Shown here: positions 12,572 through 23,364 of the stretch, in pieces
How positions within the stretch are numbered: position 1 is the first letter of the stretch
Layout of the letters: each line of letters begins with the position of its first letter
Source of the DNA: Anaspis maculata
Taxonomy: Eukaryota > Arthropoda > Insecta > Coleoptera > Scraptiidae
Reading direction: 5' to 3'
Length of the DNA: 64,000 bases
Assembly: GCA_949128115.1 (NCBI GenBank)
Contig: OX421965.1
Coordinates: forward strand, 31,677,681-31,741,680
Translations under genes and position numbers: made by a program
The notes under the pieces: generated by a model
What the model was told of the DNA's origin: nothing
Databases searched by the model: none
The model's input: the letters and a program-made list of their open reading frames with translations, nothing else

Positions 12572-12768
12572 CAGGGACGGGCCTGGCAGGCATGCAGTTT
12601 GTGCCTGCACGCAGGCGGCAAGTCATAAAGGCGGCAATATAATAATAAAGTTGCATTTCAAAGGACTCCTTTCACTCCCGCATTTGGGAGGGTCTCCACT
12701 GCCAGTGAGGGGGGGGGGGCGCCATTTTCGCTGGCACGCAGGCGGCAAATAGACCAGGCCCGGCCCTG
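12572..12768. mobile_element. 197-bp hAT-type MITE with perfect 8-bp target duplication
   Basis: The ends CAGGGACGGGCCTGG and CCAGGCCCGGCCCTG are inverted. GCTCCATG stands immediately outside both ends (12564-12571 and 12769-12776). An 8-base duplication with CAGGG-type ends is diagnostic of the hAT superfamily. Subterminal ACGCAGGCGGCAA is present on both sides in the same orientation, and a G10 run lies in the core. It inserted just at the 5' side of the SINE candidate. No transposase. Confidence 0.88.
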
Positions 12769-12779
12769 GCTCCATGTCC

Positions 12780-13570
12780 TTATTTATGTCGAATTTCACT
12801 GAAATCCAACTTATGGTTCCAAAGTTATGGGAAACCAAAGGGTTTCAAGAAAAGTTGTAAAGAGGAGAGAAGAGAAAGAGTAGAAAAGACCTAACTTCAT
12901 AGGGGGTCATAACTTGTCATTAAGTATCTCGGGTTCTCTCTTGCACTTATTTCTAGGACATAAGTACCCCACATATTGGGGGTGAAAATCAAGAAGGAAA
13001 GGAGAGTTCAGATATATTAAGGGAAAGAAAGATATAAGTGGCAATTCTGTAAAATTTAAGCACCCCTCAAAATTTTAAAAAGCACTGGTCACGTAGAAAC
13101 TATCAGAGATTGGCTGATTTTCTTTCAACGGCCTTCAAATCTTAACAAGTTTGATACAGAATCGCCACTATAAACGTTAAAGATTCCGTTGTAGTTGAGC
13201 TGAAAAAGACGAAGAAAAAGATCAAGCGGACATTGAAGAAAATGAAATCGTCACCAAGTTGCCTTCTCCCAGAGTTTTCAGAAGAGGACAACTTGAATTT
13301 GAAGATAACCTTATCAAAAAATACTTCGAAGTTCGTTAAGTCTTTTTTTTAGAAAAGGAAGTAAGTTGCCAAGGCACTCTACCTACCTCCAAATCAGAAT
13401 AATTATATATTTTTATTTTTTGTGATGAGAATGTCGAAGAAAATGAAAAATATCTTGGACAAAAAGCTATTATTGTTATGTGTTATTACTGTTATGGAAG
13501 AGTTTATAAAAGGTATGTAGGTAGGCAAGTACCAACTTTACATAATATAAACAATGTAGAATATCAGTAA
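12780..13570. other. no recognisable feature
   Basis: AT-rich, with purine-rich runs (agaggagagaagagaaagag). No ORF or repeat structure that I can support. Confidence 0.5.
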
Positions 13571-13575
13571 AATAA

Positions 13576-13750
13576 TGTGGAAATCATTTGGAAATCATTG
13601 GATATCAATAAAAAATCATTTGAAAATCATTGGAAATCATTTGGAAATCATTGGAAATCATTGGAGATCTTTGGAAATCTTCGGAAATCTTTGGAAGTCA
13701 TTGGAAATCTCTGGAAATCTTTGTAAATCATTTGGAAATCATCAGAAAAT
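13576..13750. repeat. minisatellite of TTGGAAATCAT units
   Basis: About sixteen head-to-tail 10-11-base units, variants of TTGGAAATCAT (T)/TTGGAAATCTT. The open frame across it (repeating GNH, EIIGNH) only reflects the repeat and is not a gene. Confidence 0.9.
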
Positions 13751-13808
13751 CGAAAATTGATGTAAAAAAATCCGTCAGTGGTTTTCTCCTTGTTTGAACT
13801 TTTAGGTA

Positions 13809-14046
13809 CGTACCCGGTATGGCTTCGAGGTGAGTTTTAATAGAGAAATATCACTGGTGAATTTCAACCAAATATCTTTGGCCGTTTCAGAAATATCTCT
13901 TATCAAAGTTTCATACGAAACACACAAAACACCCTGTATCTTCGTAACCAGTGAAGAAAACAAAATTTCTTTTGTGGGTCCTGACTCGCCTCGAAGTCCT
14001 CTATCTCCCATTAGCCTATGTAAGGTCACTCATAAATCACCCTGAA
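13809..14046. repeat. single arm of the foldback family seen at 51677-54934
   Basis: From CCCGGTATGGCTTCGAGGTG to AAATCACCCTGAATAT this matches 54696-54934 in the same orientation and 51677-51915 inverted. Shared blocks include GAAATATCACTGGTGAATTTC, AAACACACAAAACACC and CCTGACTCGC. No opposite arm is found nearby, so this is a solo arm or a half element. It lies outside the main intron. Confidence 0.8.
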
Positions 14047-15727
14047 TATAGGCGATTGACCTTATTGGGGAAAATGGCCGTTTCGTCGAGGAAGTTTTAG
14101 GGAATTAATTTTTAGACTGGTGTAAGTTGCCGTCCGGCAACGGCGGTGGTTACGTCAATTGGTGGCATGTCAAAACTGTCACTTTGTTGTCTTGTGCAGT
14201 ACGCTACAAGCAAACTTTCGTTCCTGTGAACCCTTGGGACCCCATAGGCTCGTTATTGGGCCCCATGTTGATGACCAGCGTCGTCGCAGACCTTTCTCTA
14301 AATCATCCATAGCTTCCGCCCAAGGAAGAGCAACAGACTCTGTCACACCCGCACGGAGGGAAATACACAAGCCCGTCGACCAGCCCGCCAGCCAAGAAAA
14401 AATCACCTCGGGCTGGCCGTGCAGAGTCAACCACCACCTACCTTTTTTCCTTGCTTTTTTCTAAAGATTTCCTGCTTCGACTTCAGCTGGAGATCCGCAT
14501 TTTTCATTCTAACAAGCTCGCCGTAGCTACCTCTGTGTTCGCGACGTAAACGTTGTCTTTTTTTTATCGCAATAATGTAGTGCATTGCTGGGGGCGTAGT
14601 CTTTCAGCTGCGCACCTCTGGAGCTAGATCTACTACAAACCTGCTAAATACGCTAACCATAACATGAAAGAAGAGACACAAATGCAAACCCCTTTTTCAG
14701 ATTATTTCTACTTGTCAAATTTCCATGTCAATATGTGGGTATTACAGGTATCCACTACTGCCCACCTAGGCTACTAGACGTCGGAGTATGTTTTCCTCGC
14801 AAAGACGTCCTCGACGATCAAGTACCGAGCTCTACACCAGGTGGCGTTTTTTAAATGTAAATCGCCTATTGTGCAATAATAGAACTTAAGCGAAGAAAAT
14901 GATCTGTGGTCACCAATCGGGCCAAAAAGTTGCTCCTAATGTCAGAAAATCACTTTTTATACGTTGGACAAGTAAACAGCTTCCAAGATGTTGGCGTTAA
15001 CTTTATTTCTATTCCTAGCGTGATGAGGGTTCATACACAGGGTGAAAATCGTGCTTGGTAGCCCAAAATCCACGTATTCCACAAATTCACAAGTGCATCT
15101 GATGATTCTACAGTGTCATGAACCGCGGAGAATATGCGGAATAACGCGAATAACATTAAGTGGAAACAATATGCAATAGTTATTGTTATTGATGATATAA
15201 ATGGTAAAGTAAGTATTCGAAGAACTTCTGTTTGTGTCAATTTGCCCTTCTGAAAAAACAAGTTCAGGCCACGAGTTCTTCGTATCCTCTTCCATCTTTG
15301 ACAACTCCTGTTCTTTGTTTCTCCTTTCTCCCGCCTCTTTTATCTCATAGCTTTGAGCTCATCTCTAAGCTACTCCAAACCAACGGAACCAACTCCATGC
15401 GAAAACGTCACACTTGACGCCATAAACAATTTGAAGTTTGCCTCGTTTAAAATGTCACCTTTCAAGATTTTTTGACAAACGTGTCAGCTCATATGCGACG
15501 TCAATTTTTCCTTTCAGCGCGTTTCTTCCAAATTATGTGTGATGGGTCGCCTGAAGAATCGCTCGGTGAAGTTTATCAATGGTAGTTTTCAAACAAATTC
15601 ATTCGTGCTTCACAGGCTAAAGGTACCTACAATCTACATGCTTCCTAGCTTTAGGTATTTCGATCTTTTCTACAATAATGATAACTCTTTTACCAACGTT
15701 TTTTTTTACATTTGGTTTTTTTTCCAG
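14047..15727. other. upstream flank/5' intron, nothing firmly recognised
   Basis: 14120-14640 is GC-richer than its surroundings and could hold an untranslated exon or promoter of DAAM, but I see no TATA or initiator combination that I would defend. A tttcag at about 15514-15519 and the frame after 15539 could be part of an upstream exon; unproven. Confidence 0.35.
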
Positions 15728-15805
15728 GGTTTGCCGAAGTGTTCGCTGAAGCTGCCAGCGTGGGACAACATAACTAACGCCCTGCCTCGATTCTACATCC
15801 CAGCC
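15728..15805 (+). other. DAAM: DAAM 5' part of first coding exon: 5'UTR or alternative N-terminal extension
   Basis: A T-rich tract ending in tttttttccag (acceptor AG at 15726-15727) sits directly before this stretch, so the exon seems to be preceded by another exon further upstream, inside or outside the window. The 78 bases between the acceptor and the ATG at 15806 hold no in-frame stop and would read 26 residues (GLPKCSLKLPAWDNITNALP and six more). They could be 5' untranslated sequence, or coding if a longer isoform starts in an upstream exon; insect DAAM genes are known to make isoforms with different N-termini. I favour UTR because the start at 15806 gives the N-terminal length usual for the family. 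If the AG is not used, the exon could begin upstream instead. Confidence 0.55.
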
Positions 15806-15850
15806 ATGCCGGCCGTGCGTTCGAAGCGCGGCTGGTGCGGCTGCCTCCAA
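15806..15850 (+). CDS. DAAM: DAAM formin, first coding exon (residues 1-15)
   Basis: Encodes MPAVRSKRGWCGCLQ and ends at a perfect donor (CAA|gtaagt, 15851). The next coding exon begins DDEPPEITY, so the join reads GWCGCLQ-DDEPPEITY. This is the DAAM N-terminal signature: a short basic, cysteine-containing leader followed by an acidic run and PEITY. DAAM is a diaphanous-related formin that nucleates and elongates unbranched actin filaments downstream of Dishevelled and Rho in planar polarity, tracheal cuticle patterning, axon growth and sarcomere assembly. The start is chosen because the ATG has G at -3 and places the PEITY motif about 20 residues in, as in vertebrate DAAM1. The exon is phase 0 and is followed by a 41.5-kb intron. 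The whole exon is GC-rich compared with its surroundings, as expected for constrained coding DNA in an AT-rich intron. Confidence 0.85.
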
Positions 15851-16894
15851 GTAAGTTTTAAATTGCATATTATAAATTAAATTTATATAGATATATTTTC
15901 CGTTTGTGCGAACGCTCTTTCTCTAACGTCGGTGATTTAGTGAGATAGATCGACGATCAGATATAGGAGCATGTAAGTGACATCCGCGAGGCAGAATTTA
16001 TATCTTGCACTGGTCAATAATTAGAAAATATTTTACATACCTTCATACCGAACTAAAAGCGACGTGCACACACACAAACAAGATATTTCTGCCATTCTAC
16101 CACCTAAGGAGAGCACTTTGCCAATAAACTTACTCGGGTACAGTGCATGAAGCGCGTATTGAAAGCACCATTCGTTGTCAAATGTATGATGTAGGTATTT
16201 AGGTATATACGGTTCACAGTCAATTCGGAAACCAGCTGTTTTCTCATTTGGTTGTCGAGTACTTAGTCACTAGGTATAAAACAAGCCCATAACGCTCAAA
16301 AATAATAGTATATCACATACCAAGGTGGAAAGCGTTTCATTACAGCCAAGGGATTCAATATATTACCGAGGCGTGCCGAGGTGAGATAGAATCCCGTAGG
16401 CTGTAATGACGCTTTACTCCGTGGTATGTATAGGATTTTATTCACAATGATCCAGTTTAAATGCAAATAATTGGCTTTATTCAAAGTTTTCCGCGTCAAA
16501 CGTTTTCCGCGTCAAACGTTTTCATCAGGTAGGCATAGGCAACCTTTTCAAACAACGCATCCATCCGCGCTCCGCGACTGCTGTTTAGATCAGATCACCT
16601 CTCTTCATACGTCACTTTCCACCCGTGGGCCGAAAGTGACATTATCTTCCAACCTGTAAGGAATCATTCACTTTCCAACTTTTTAAAAGTTAGGAATGTA
16701 TCGATTGCTGACTCGTTGTGAATGAAACAAATTCCAGCTTCAACGACTCCATATCAAGTCGACGTAAGTTAGGACCAATGCAACCAGCCGAATGTGGCGA
16801 TTTGCTTTGTTAATCAAGATTCTTACGCCGCCGCCCGTTACTATGCTGATTCTCCATTCACACCACTTACAGCAAGGCGTAGGTATCCTGAATG

Positions 16895-17590
16895 TACAGG
16901 TGTTCATTTTCAAACTTCCCACTCAAGGTTTCTCGTCGCATAATTTTTTCTCAGGAAAACGCCGAAACAAATCGATTTTTATGTCGAGCACGACATCTAG
17001 AACGTGTAGGTATTGTCAAATTTTTATCTTCAACCCCTTCGCCTCCGTTCTACCTTACTTTCAAACTTCAAATAGCATTAGCTGTCTCGTGATATAGGTA
17101 TCAAATTGAAGATTATAAAATTCTCTTTTTGTCTAAATATCTCAAGTTTTTTTCTAACCCTCTCAACCCTTATCAAAATTTTGTGATTGGTTGATTGAAG
17201 GAAAGTTTTCCCCCAGTGATTCCCGATTCTTAAGAAATAGATTTTCTAGTAAAAACAGGTCGATTTTTATTTAGAGGAGAACATCTAAAAAACGTACCCA
17301 TTGAGAAATTTTCATCTTCAACCCCTTTGCTCTCTAGTAAGGAGAATGTTCGAAAATGGTTAGGGGGTGGTTCAGGAGTTGGAAATCATTTTTTGCGAAA
17401 AGAGACTTTCATTACCATAAATTTGATGTATCACAAGGTAGGAAATGTCATTTGAAATTCCAATTAGAGTAGGGTGTGGGCGAAGGGGTTGAAGATAAGA
17501 ATTTGGCAACAAGAGTGTCTTAGATGGCCCTCTTGATGAAAAACCGACCTATTTTCGCTGGGTCATCAAACTTTGGGAGCATGTTCTTAT
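16895..17590. mobile_element. foldback element, ACAGGTGTTCATTTTC family (copy 1)
   Basis: The left arm starts TACAGGTGTTCATTTTCAAA and contains ATTTTTATCTTCAACCCCTT. The right arm carries the inverse (AAGGGGTTGAAGATAAGAAT near 17485). The copy at 31417-32114 has the same left start and the same GATACATTAAATT or TTTGATGTATCACAA block in the arms. No ORF. Termini of this type recur across the intron. Confidence 0.7.
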
Positions 17591-18040
17591 GATAGAAGAC
17601 TCTAGCCTCAAATGGACCCTTAATCAAGAAGAGTTTCTGATTTTTTTCGACAACTGCTTATCCAAAGGCTACAAATAATTGGCCTTATTTGGAACACTAT
17701 GAACCAAATAAAAATGGTTTGTGAAAAATATGTACAGAGATGTCTTTCTTTTTAAAAAACTTTTGAGGTTTTTTTTCAAGGCCGACCCTGGAATCCTGGA
17801 AATTTGTCAACTGCTAGATAGGGTGATGTGTCAGCTGTCAATAAAATAAACCAACCAAACTCCAATCAAAATTCGGTCATTAAAAAAAATCGACAAAATA
17901 CATTAAACATCCGGCAATTTCGAAACGCAGAGCGCTAGAAAAATTTCAAAGCAGATCCTGATTCGCCCGGAAAAATAGACCTACCCTTAAACTATGTCGA
18001 TGTCACTAGTCTCACTATCACGACTACGGGCCACTAGTGA

Positions 18041-18687
18041 TATAGTAGTACTTCGGATAGCGACATGAATTTCTAAGTCATTTCATCACGAGACAGAAAC
18101 GGTCGAACCGATAGTTTTTGTGATGGCAAACAATAAAAACAACTTATGTCACTCATGCGTCGGTTGCTTTCAAAATTACAGGGTGTCAAACATGTCAACA
18201 AAAAAAACTTACCTGAGTCATTTCATCACGAGACAGAAACGGTTAGTTCCATAGTTTTTGTGATGACAAACAAGGAAAACTACTTCTGTCACTCATTCGG
18301 CGGTTGCTTCAGAAGCTACAGGTGTCCTCTTCCTTCTCCTCCTCCTCCTCCTCCACCACCTCCTCACAATGTGTTTGAAGTAACCATCTCTCCCTACTGA
18401 CATGTTTGACACCCTGTAACTTTTGAAGCAACCGACGCATGAGTGACAGAAGTTGTTTTCCTTGTTTGGGATCACAAAAACTATCGATTAACCTGTTTTT
18501 GTCTCGTGATGAAATGACTGAGCTAAGTTTTTTTTTGACATTTTTGACACCCTGTAGCTTCCAAGCAACCGACGCGTGAGTGACAGAAGTTGTTTTTCTT
18601 GTTTGCCATCACAAAAACTACCGATTTGACCGAGTCTGTCGCGTGATGAAATGACTCAGGTAAAATGTCGCTATCCGGCGTACTATA
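18041..18687. mobile_element. palindromic element with doubled arms and a (TCC)n core
   Basis: The outer ends are inverted: left TATAGTAGTACTTCGGATAG continuing CGACATG, right AATGTCGCTATCCGGCGTAC. Each arm contains two direct copies of a unit of about 130 bases (GAGTCATTTCATCACGAGAC ... GTCACTCATGCGTCGGTTGC). The element therefore reads unit-unit-core-inverse-inverse. The core holds TCCTCCTCCTCCTCCTCCACC (18337-18365). Non-coding. Confidence 0.85.
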
Positions 18688-20699
18688 GGGGATCCGAATA
18701 GATTATGAACCGCATATAATAATCAAAACCAACATACATATTCTTATCGAAAAGCATCTCCATTATAGATTCGAAATCGGTTATTTATACCGAGATGTAA
18801 CATTCCTAGGTATCAGAACAGAGCACCACATGGAACAAACACAATTCCATACCGTTGTTTCTTTGAATAATAATAACAATAATAATGAAAAAGTGAATTA
18901 TTGCACGTTCATGGTTTGTACTAAGGCGAGTATCTCTGAGATCTCAAGTTGCAATAATTCAAACAATTTGAAATTTTCCTACAGGAGGTACACTTTCAAA
19001 GTTCCTAAATTCCAAAGTAATGAAAGCACACTTCGCGCGCTGGAGAAGAAAGTCCCATTATAGAGATCGAAAGATATACTGTTTTACACTCCTAATATTT
19101 CATTATAACATCAAGGGGCGGTTATAATAACAGTCCAAACAAAACGATTTGGTCGAAAAGATAGCGTCAAGACTCGGAGAGTCCGCGCGCTCCTCCGACA
19201 TGTTAATTTTCGATTCTCAGAGATAACAACAACATTAAGATATCTGAAACGCCCAAATTTCTAGCCTATTATATCTCATCAGCAGTGACAATGGCAGAAG
19301 AAGTCGCACCTATTCAATATTCATACCTGTAAGCGACACAACACTGTTATCTTTCTTATGTTGTGGATGTGTTTAAAGGTAATTTCCATCAGCAGCTTTG
19401 TAATTAGAGTGATTCCTCTGGGCCGACACCGGATCGTACCTATAATCTTTTCGTCCACTACACACATTATTTTACCGTTTACTACAGCCATTCTGCACTT
19501 TCTCTATACAATAGTGCTTTTACCTTTGTAGGTATAAAGTAGTATACACTGCTCAAAGAAAATAACAATGTAAAAAAAATTGATATGCGGTGAAATGTGG
19601 TGAAATATTGTTGATCCGTTGTCTTGTAATATTTCTGGTGATTGATTGGCAACTCCTTGGAGACCCTGAGCCAAGCTACCCTTAACACTATTTTCATATA
19701 CGGCACGCTATGACTTGTAATAGCTCATTGAAATAATGTTGAAAATTGTATACAGATCTACCATGATTAATAACATCGTGATGAATAATAATTCAAAATC
19801 ACCTTCATCATTACCAGTATGAGTGTTCAATAATGAAGCCCAAAGCTATATACACCCAGGATCAGTGGCAAGTTTTGGTATCGCCTTGGTGCATGTCAGT
19901 TCAAAATTAAGGTCATTTGGAACATTTATTATCCAGTTATGTACGTTCATGCCAAATTAGATGTGTTAGAAATGTTTCATCTAGTGTCAAAATGATCGGG
20001 TAACAGAATATCCAAGCCAAAAATACCCCGCCACAAATATCCCGGCAATAACATCCCAATTATCCCAAACAAAAATATCCCCGCGACAAAATATCCCATG
20101 CCAAGAATATCCCCGCGACAAAATATCTCAAGAAGCCAAAAATATCCCTGTCAATAATATCCCCGCCAAAAATATCCTCGCGACAAAATATCCCAGGCCA
20201 AAAAATCCCTGCCAGTAATATCCCAGACAAAAAAAAACAGCCCAAAGATATCCCCTTGACAAAATTTCCCAATCTGGAAATATCGCAAGGAGGTAACAGC
20301 TCTTCAGTCACCGGATCTAGGAAAAAACGTCCCCCGCAAAACGTCCTGTGGAAATTACGTCCCCGGGAAAACCGTCCCCCGGAAAAGACGTCCCTGGAAA
20401 AATACGTCTCCCTTCTGGATTGCTTTGGACACTCACTCTGATGAGCTTCTTTGTGTCGTCATGTTACTTCCGAAACTCCAGTGGAGACTGTCTCTTGTGT
20501 CCTTCATGTGTGTGCTCAGCAGGACTTCAAACGATGTCGGAGCACAAGGGGAGCCAGTGAAGCTTCATAGCTTGACATAACATGAAGGCGAAAGGAGCCA
20601 TGTGTAACACAAGAAGGCAGAAGGGAGCTTACTGGAACTCTGTAGGTCTTGAAAAAGCACAAAAGGGGCAAAATAAGAGCTCCAAACTACACTTGCGTA

Positions 20700-20907
20700 C
20701 AGTGCCGGATTCAGGAATGTGGAGGCCCTGGGGCAACAGTATTTTGTGGAGGCCTCGAGTTAAGCTTTTAGGAATGATACTAAGAATAATAATGATAAAT
20801 AAGATGTTTCTTTAATGAATTTGAATTTGTGGAGGCCCTGAATTCGTGGTAAATTGTGGGGGCCCCAGGGCGGTCACCCCTGTCGCCCGTGCTTAAATCC
20901 GGCACTG
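20700..20907. mobile_element. 208-bp hAT-type MITE inserted in the satellite core
   Basis: The ends CAGTGCCGGATT and AATCCGGCACTG are inverted. The 8-base flanks CTTGCGTA (20692-20699) and TTTGCGTA (20908-20915) match at seven of eight positions, as expected for an aged hAT target duplication. GTGGAGGCCCTG occurs twice in the interior. The satellite continues on both sides, so the MITE is younger than the array. Confidence 0.88.
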
Positions 20908-22226
20908 TTTGCGTAGTTGCGTACACTTGGGGGTCCAATTGGGCTCCGTATGTCTCGTGAAGGCACAACAGATTTACACTAGGGTTTTCAAGCCTGAGGG
21001 CTTACTGGAACTCTGGAAGCTACGAAAAAGTGAAGGGGGGCTCATTAGGGCTTCAAACGACACATTAGAACACAAGGGGCCCAATAGAGATCCGATTGCT
21101 TACTTGTGCTCCGAAAGTCTCGGAAAGATGTAAGGGGGACTCAGCAGGGCTTCAAAAGACATTGAAGAAATAAGGGGGCCCAATGGAGCTCTGCATAACA
21201 AGTAGGCAACAGGGGGCTTACTGGAATTCTGATAGCCATGAAAAAACATGAGGGGGCTAACTAGGAGGGTTCCAAACTACACACACTCCAGACACAAGGG
21301 GCCCGATATAGCTCCGAAAGCCATAGAAAAACTATAAAGGAGGCTCAATGAAGCTATATAATAGAAAAAGGCAAAGGGGGGTTACTGGAATTTTGATAAC
21401 AATGGATAAACCAAATGGGGCTCATCAGGGCTCCAAATTATACTTGGAAATACAAGGGGAGCCAATTTGGGGCCGAATATCACATAAAGACACAAGGGGC
21501 TCAGGTACTAGTGTTCGGAAAGCCTCGAAAAAGTGCAAAGAGGCTCAACAGAGCTTCGAACGTTATTGAAGACACAATGGGGCCCAATGGAGCTCTGTGT
21601 AACAAAATAACTTGACATTGGACTCACTGATATTTATTCCGAAAGCCATTGGAAACATAATGGGGCATAACAGGATTCCAACTACACTTGAAGACACAAG
21701 CCGTACATATCGGGCCCCCAACATGACATGATGTCACACCGTTGCTTGCTGCTTCGAAAGTCATGAAAAATGCAAGGGGACTCAGCAGGGCTTCAAATAA
21801 TATTTAAGACCAGATTAAGGAGGCCTAATAGAGCTCTTGATAACACAAGACTGCAAAAGGAGCCTTACTGGGAATCTAAAAGCTATGAAAAACATAAAGG
21901 GACTCATAAGGTCTCAAAAATTAAATTAGAGGAATAAGAGTTCCGATAGGGTCCAAATATTACATTAAAGTAAAAAGGGGCTTACTTTTACTAGTGCTCC
22001 TGAAGTTTGGTGTACTAGGAGAAATGTTCGGGATACTTATGCTCGTTTTGAGCCCTGATAAGCCTTCTTGTCTCTTTCTTTATAATTAGTTTGTAGCCTT
22101 GACGAACTCTTATAATCATCGTTTTTTTTTCTGGGGACGTAATTTCCAAGGAACATAATTTTAGAGAACGTTTTGTGGGGGATGTTTTGTGAGGGATGTC
22201 TTTTCCGGATTCGCAATTACTCATCC

Positions 22227-22440
22227 GGTGGGTCTGAAAAGAAGGACGATGCTTGAGTAAAAAATGTACTTCTTATCTGGTGGGTCTAAACGTAAGGAGA
22301 ATGCTCGAGTCAGCAGTCAGTTCTTCTTCTGTTGGGTCTGAGAAGGAGGATGATACTTGAATCGAAAATGAGCTCCTTATCTGGCGGGTCTGAAAAGAAA
22401 GACGATACTTGAGACGACAATAGACTCGTTATCGGGTGGG
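22227..22440. repeat. 52-bp tandem repeat, about four units
   Basis: GGTGGGTCTGAAAAGAAGGA-type starts occur at about 22227, 22279, 22331, 22383 and 22435, a very regular 52-base spacing. Each unit continues with ACGATGCTTGAGT and a TCTTATC block. It occurs only on the right side of the onion element. Confidence 0.85.
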
Positions 22441-22782
22441 TCTGAAATTCTATATTTATATCTAAAAATATATTCTCTAATATGTATATCATCTATATTT
22501 TTGCCCAGGACATTATTGGAGGGAATATTATTGACAGGGATATTTTTGGCCTGGGATATTGTGTCACGGGAATATTTTTGGCGGGGATATTTTTGACTTG
22601 GAATATTTTGTCGCGGGGATATTTTTGGCTGGAATATTATTGGCGGGGATATTTCTGGCCTGGGATATTTTGTCGCGGGGATATTTTTGGCTGGGATATT
22701 ATTGCCGGGATATTTGTGGTGGGATATTTTTGTTGCCGCACCGTCAAAATTGCATGGTTTGTAAACCTCAAAATTTCGAGGT

Positions 22783-23364
22783 TATACAGGTGTTTGAATA
22801 CTTGGGGTGGAAAATTGACTCACAGTTAGGGAAATGCTTTTGAAGTGCTAGACAATGGTCAAAACCTTTCAGGCTTTTTGGAAATATTGGGGGTCTCTGA
22901 GACCTATTATTCTAACTAGTAAACTATTTTAACAGAATAAGAAGCTATTTTTTCCACCTTTGAATGTTTTGGAATTCTATTCACAATACAGGTGAGTCAT
23001 CTTGGAATGTCAATTTTCCTCAAAAACACTCGTAAAAGATTCCAAAGATTCTTGAACTGATGTTGAGTAACAAAATATGATTAGTTTCCATACAAAATAT
23101 CCTGCATACATTTTTGAAAAAAGTCAGATTTTCAGGGTTATGAGTATGACTTACCCTGCGTAATGAACTCAATTTGAAGAACCAGATAAATTGCTTCTCC
23201 AGTTTGTTTTGAAGGAGTTTACCAGAATTTTTAGAATAACGAAAATAGAAGGGCTTGGAAGACCATCCTGTGACTCCCAATATAACGTTTTTCAACATTT
23301 TCTCCCACTTTTGAAGCATTTCCTTGACTGCAGTTCATTTTTTTACTCCAAATTTGCAAACATG
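22783..23364. mobile_element. double-layer foldback element, GTTTGCAAA-end family (copy 1)
   Basis: The left start TATACAGGTGTTTGAATACT runs into GGAAATGCTTTTGAAGTGC. The right end has the inverse (CACTTTTGAAGCATTTCC ... CAAATTTGCAAACATGC). An inner inverted pair, CAGGTGAGTCATC (22990) and TATGACTTACCCTG (23145), makes a second hairpin within the first. The copies at 52497-53145 and 56053-56600 share this two-layer plan. Confidence 0.8.

Larger units (their letters stand above)
20000..22740. mobile_element. onion-layered satellite-cored element with two nested pairs of inverted tandem arrays (element 2)
   Basis: In order: outer left array of ATATCCCCGCGACAAA-type units (20005-20290); inner left array of AACGTCCCCGGGAAAA-type units (20325-20412); interior of about 40-bp satellite units with core AAGGGGGCTCATCAGGGCTT (20540-22010), interrupted by a hAT MITE; inner right array inverted (GGGGACGTAATTTCC ... 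GGGATGTCTTTTCCGG, 22130-22212); a 52-bp tandem array (22215-22455); and outer right array inverted (TTTGTCGCGGGGATATTTTT, 22505-22738). The interior is shared with 3571-6276 and 39071-42330, but the end arrays are different sequences. No coding capacity. Confidence 0.75.
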
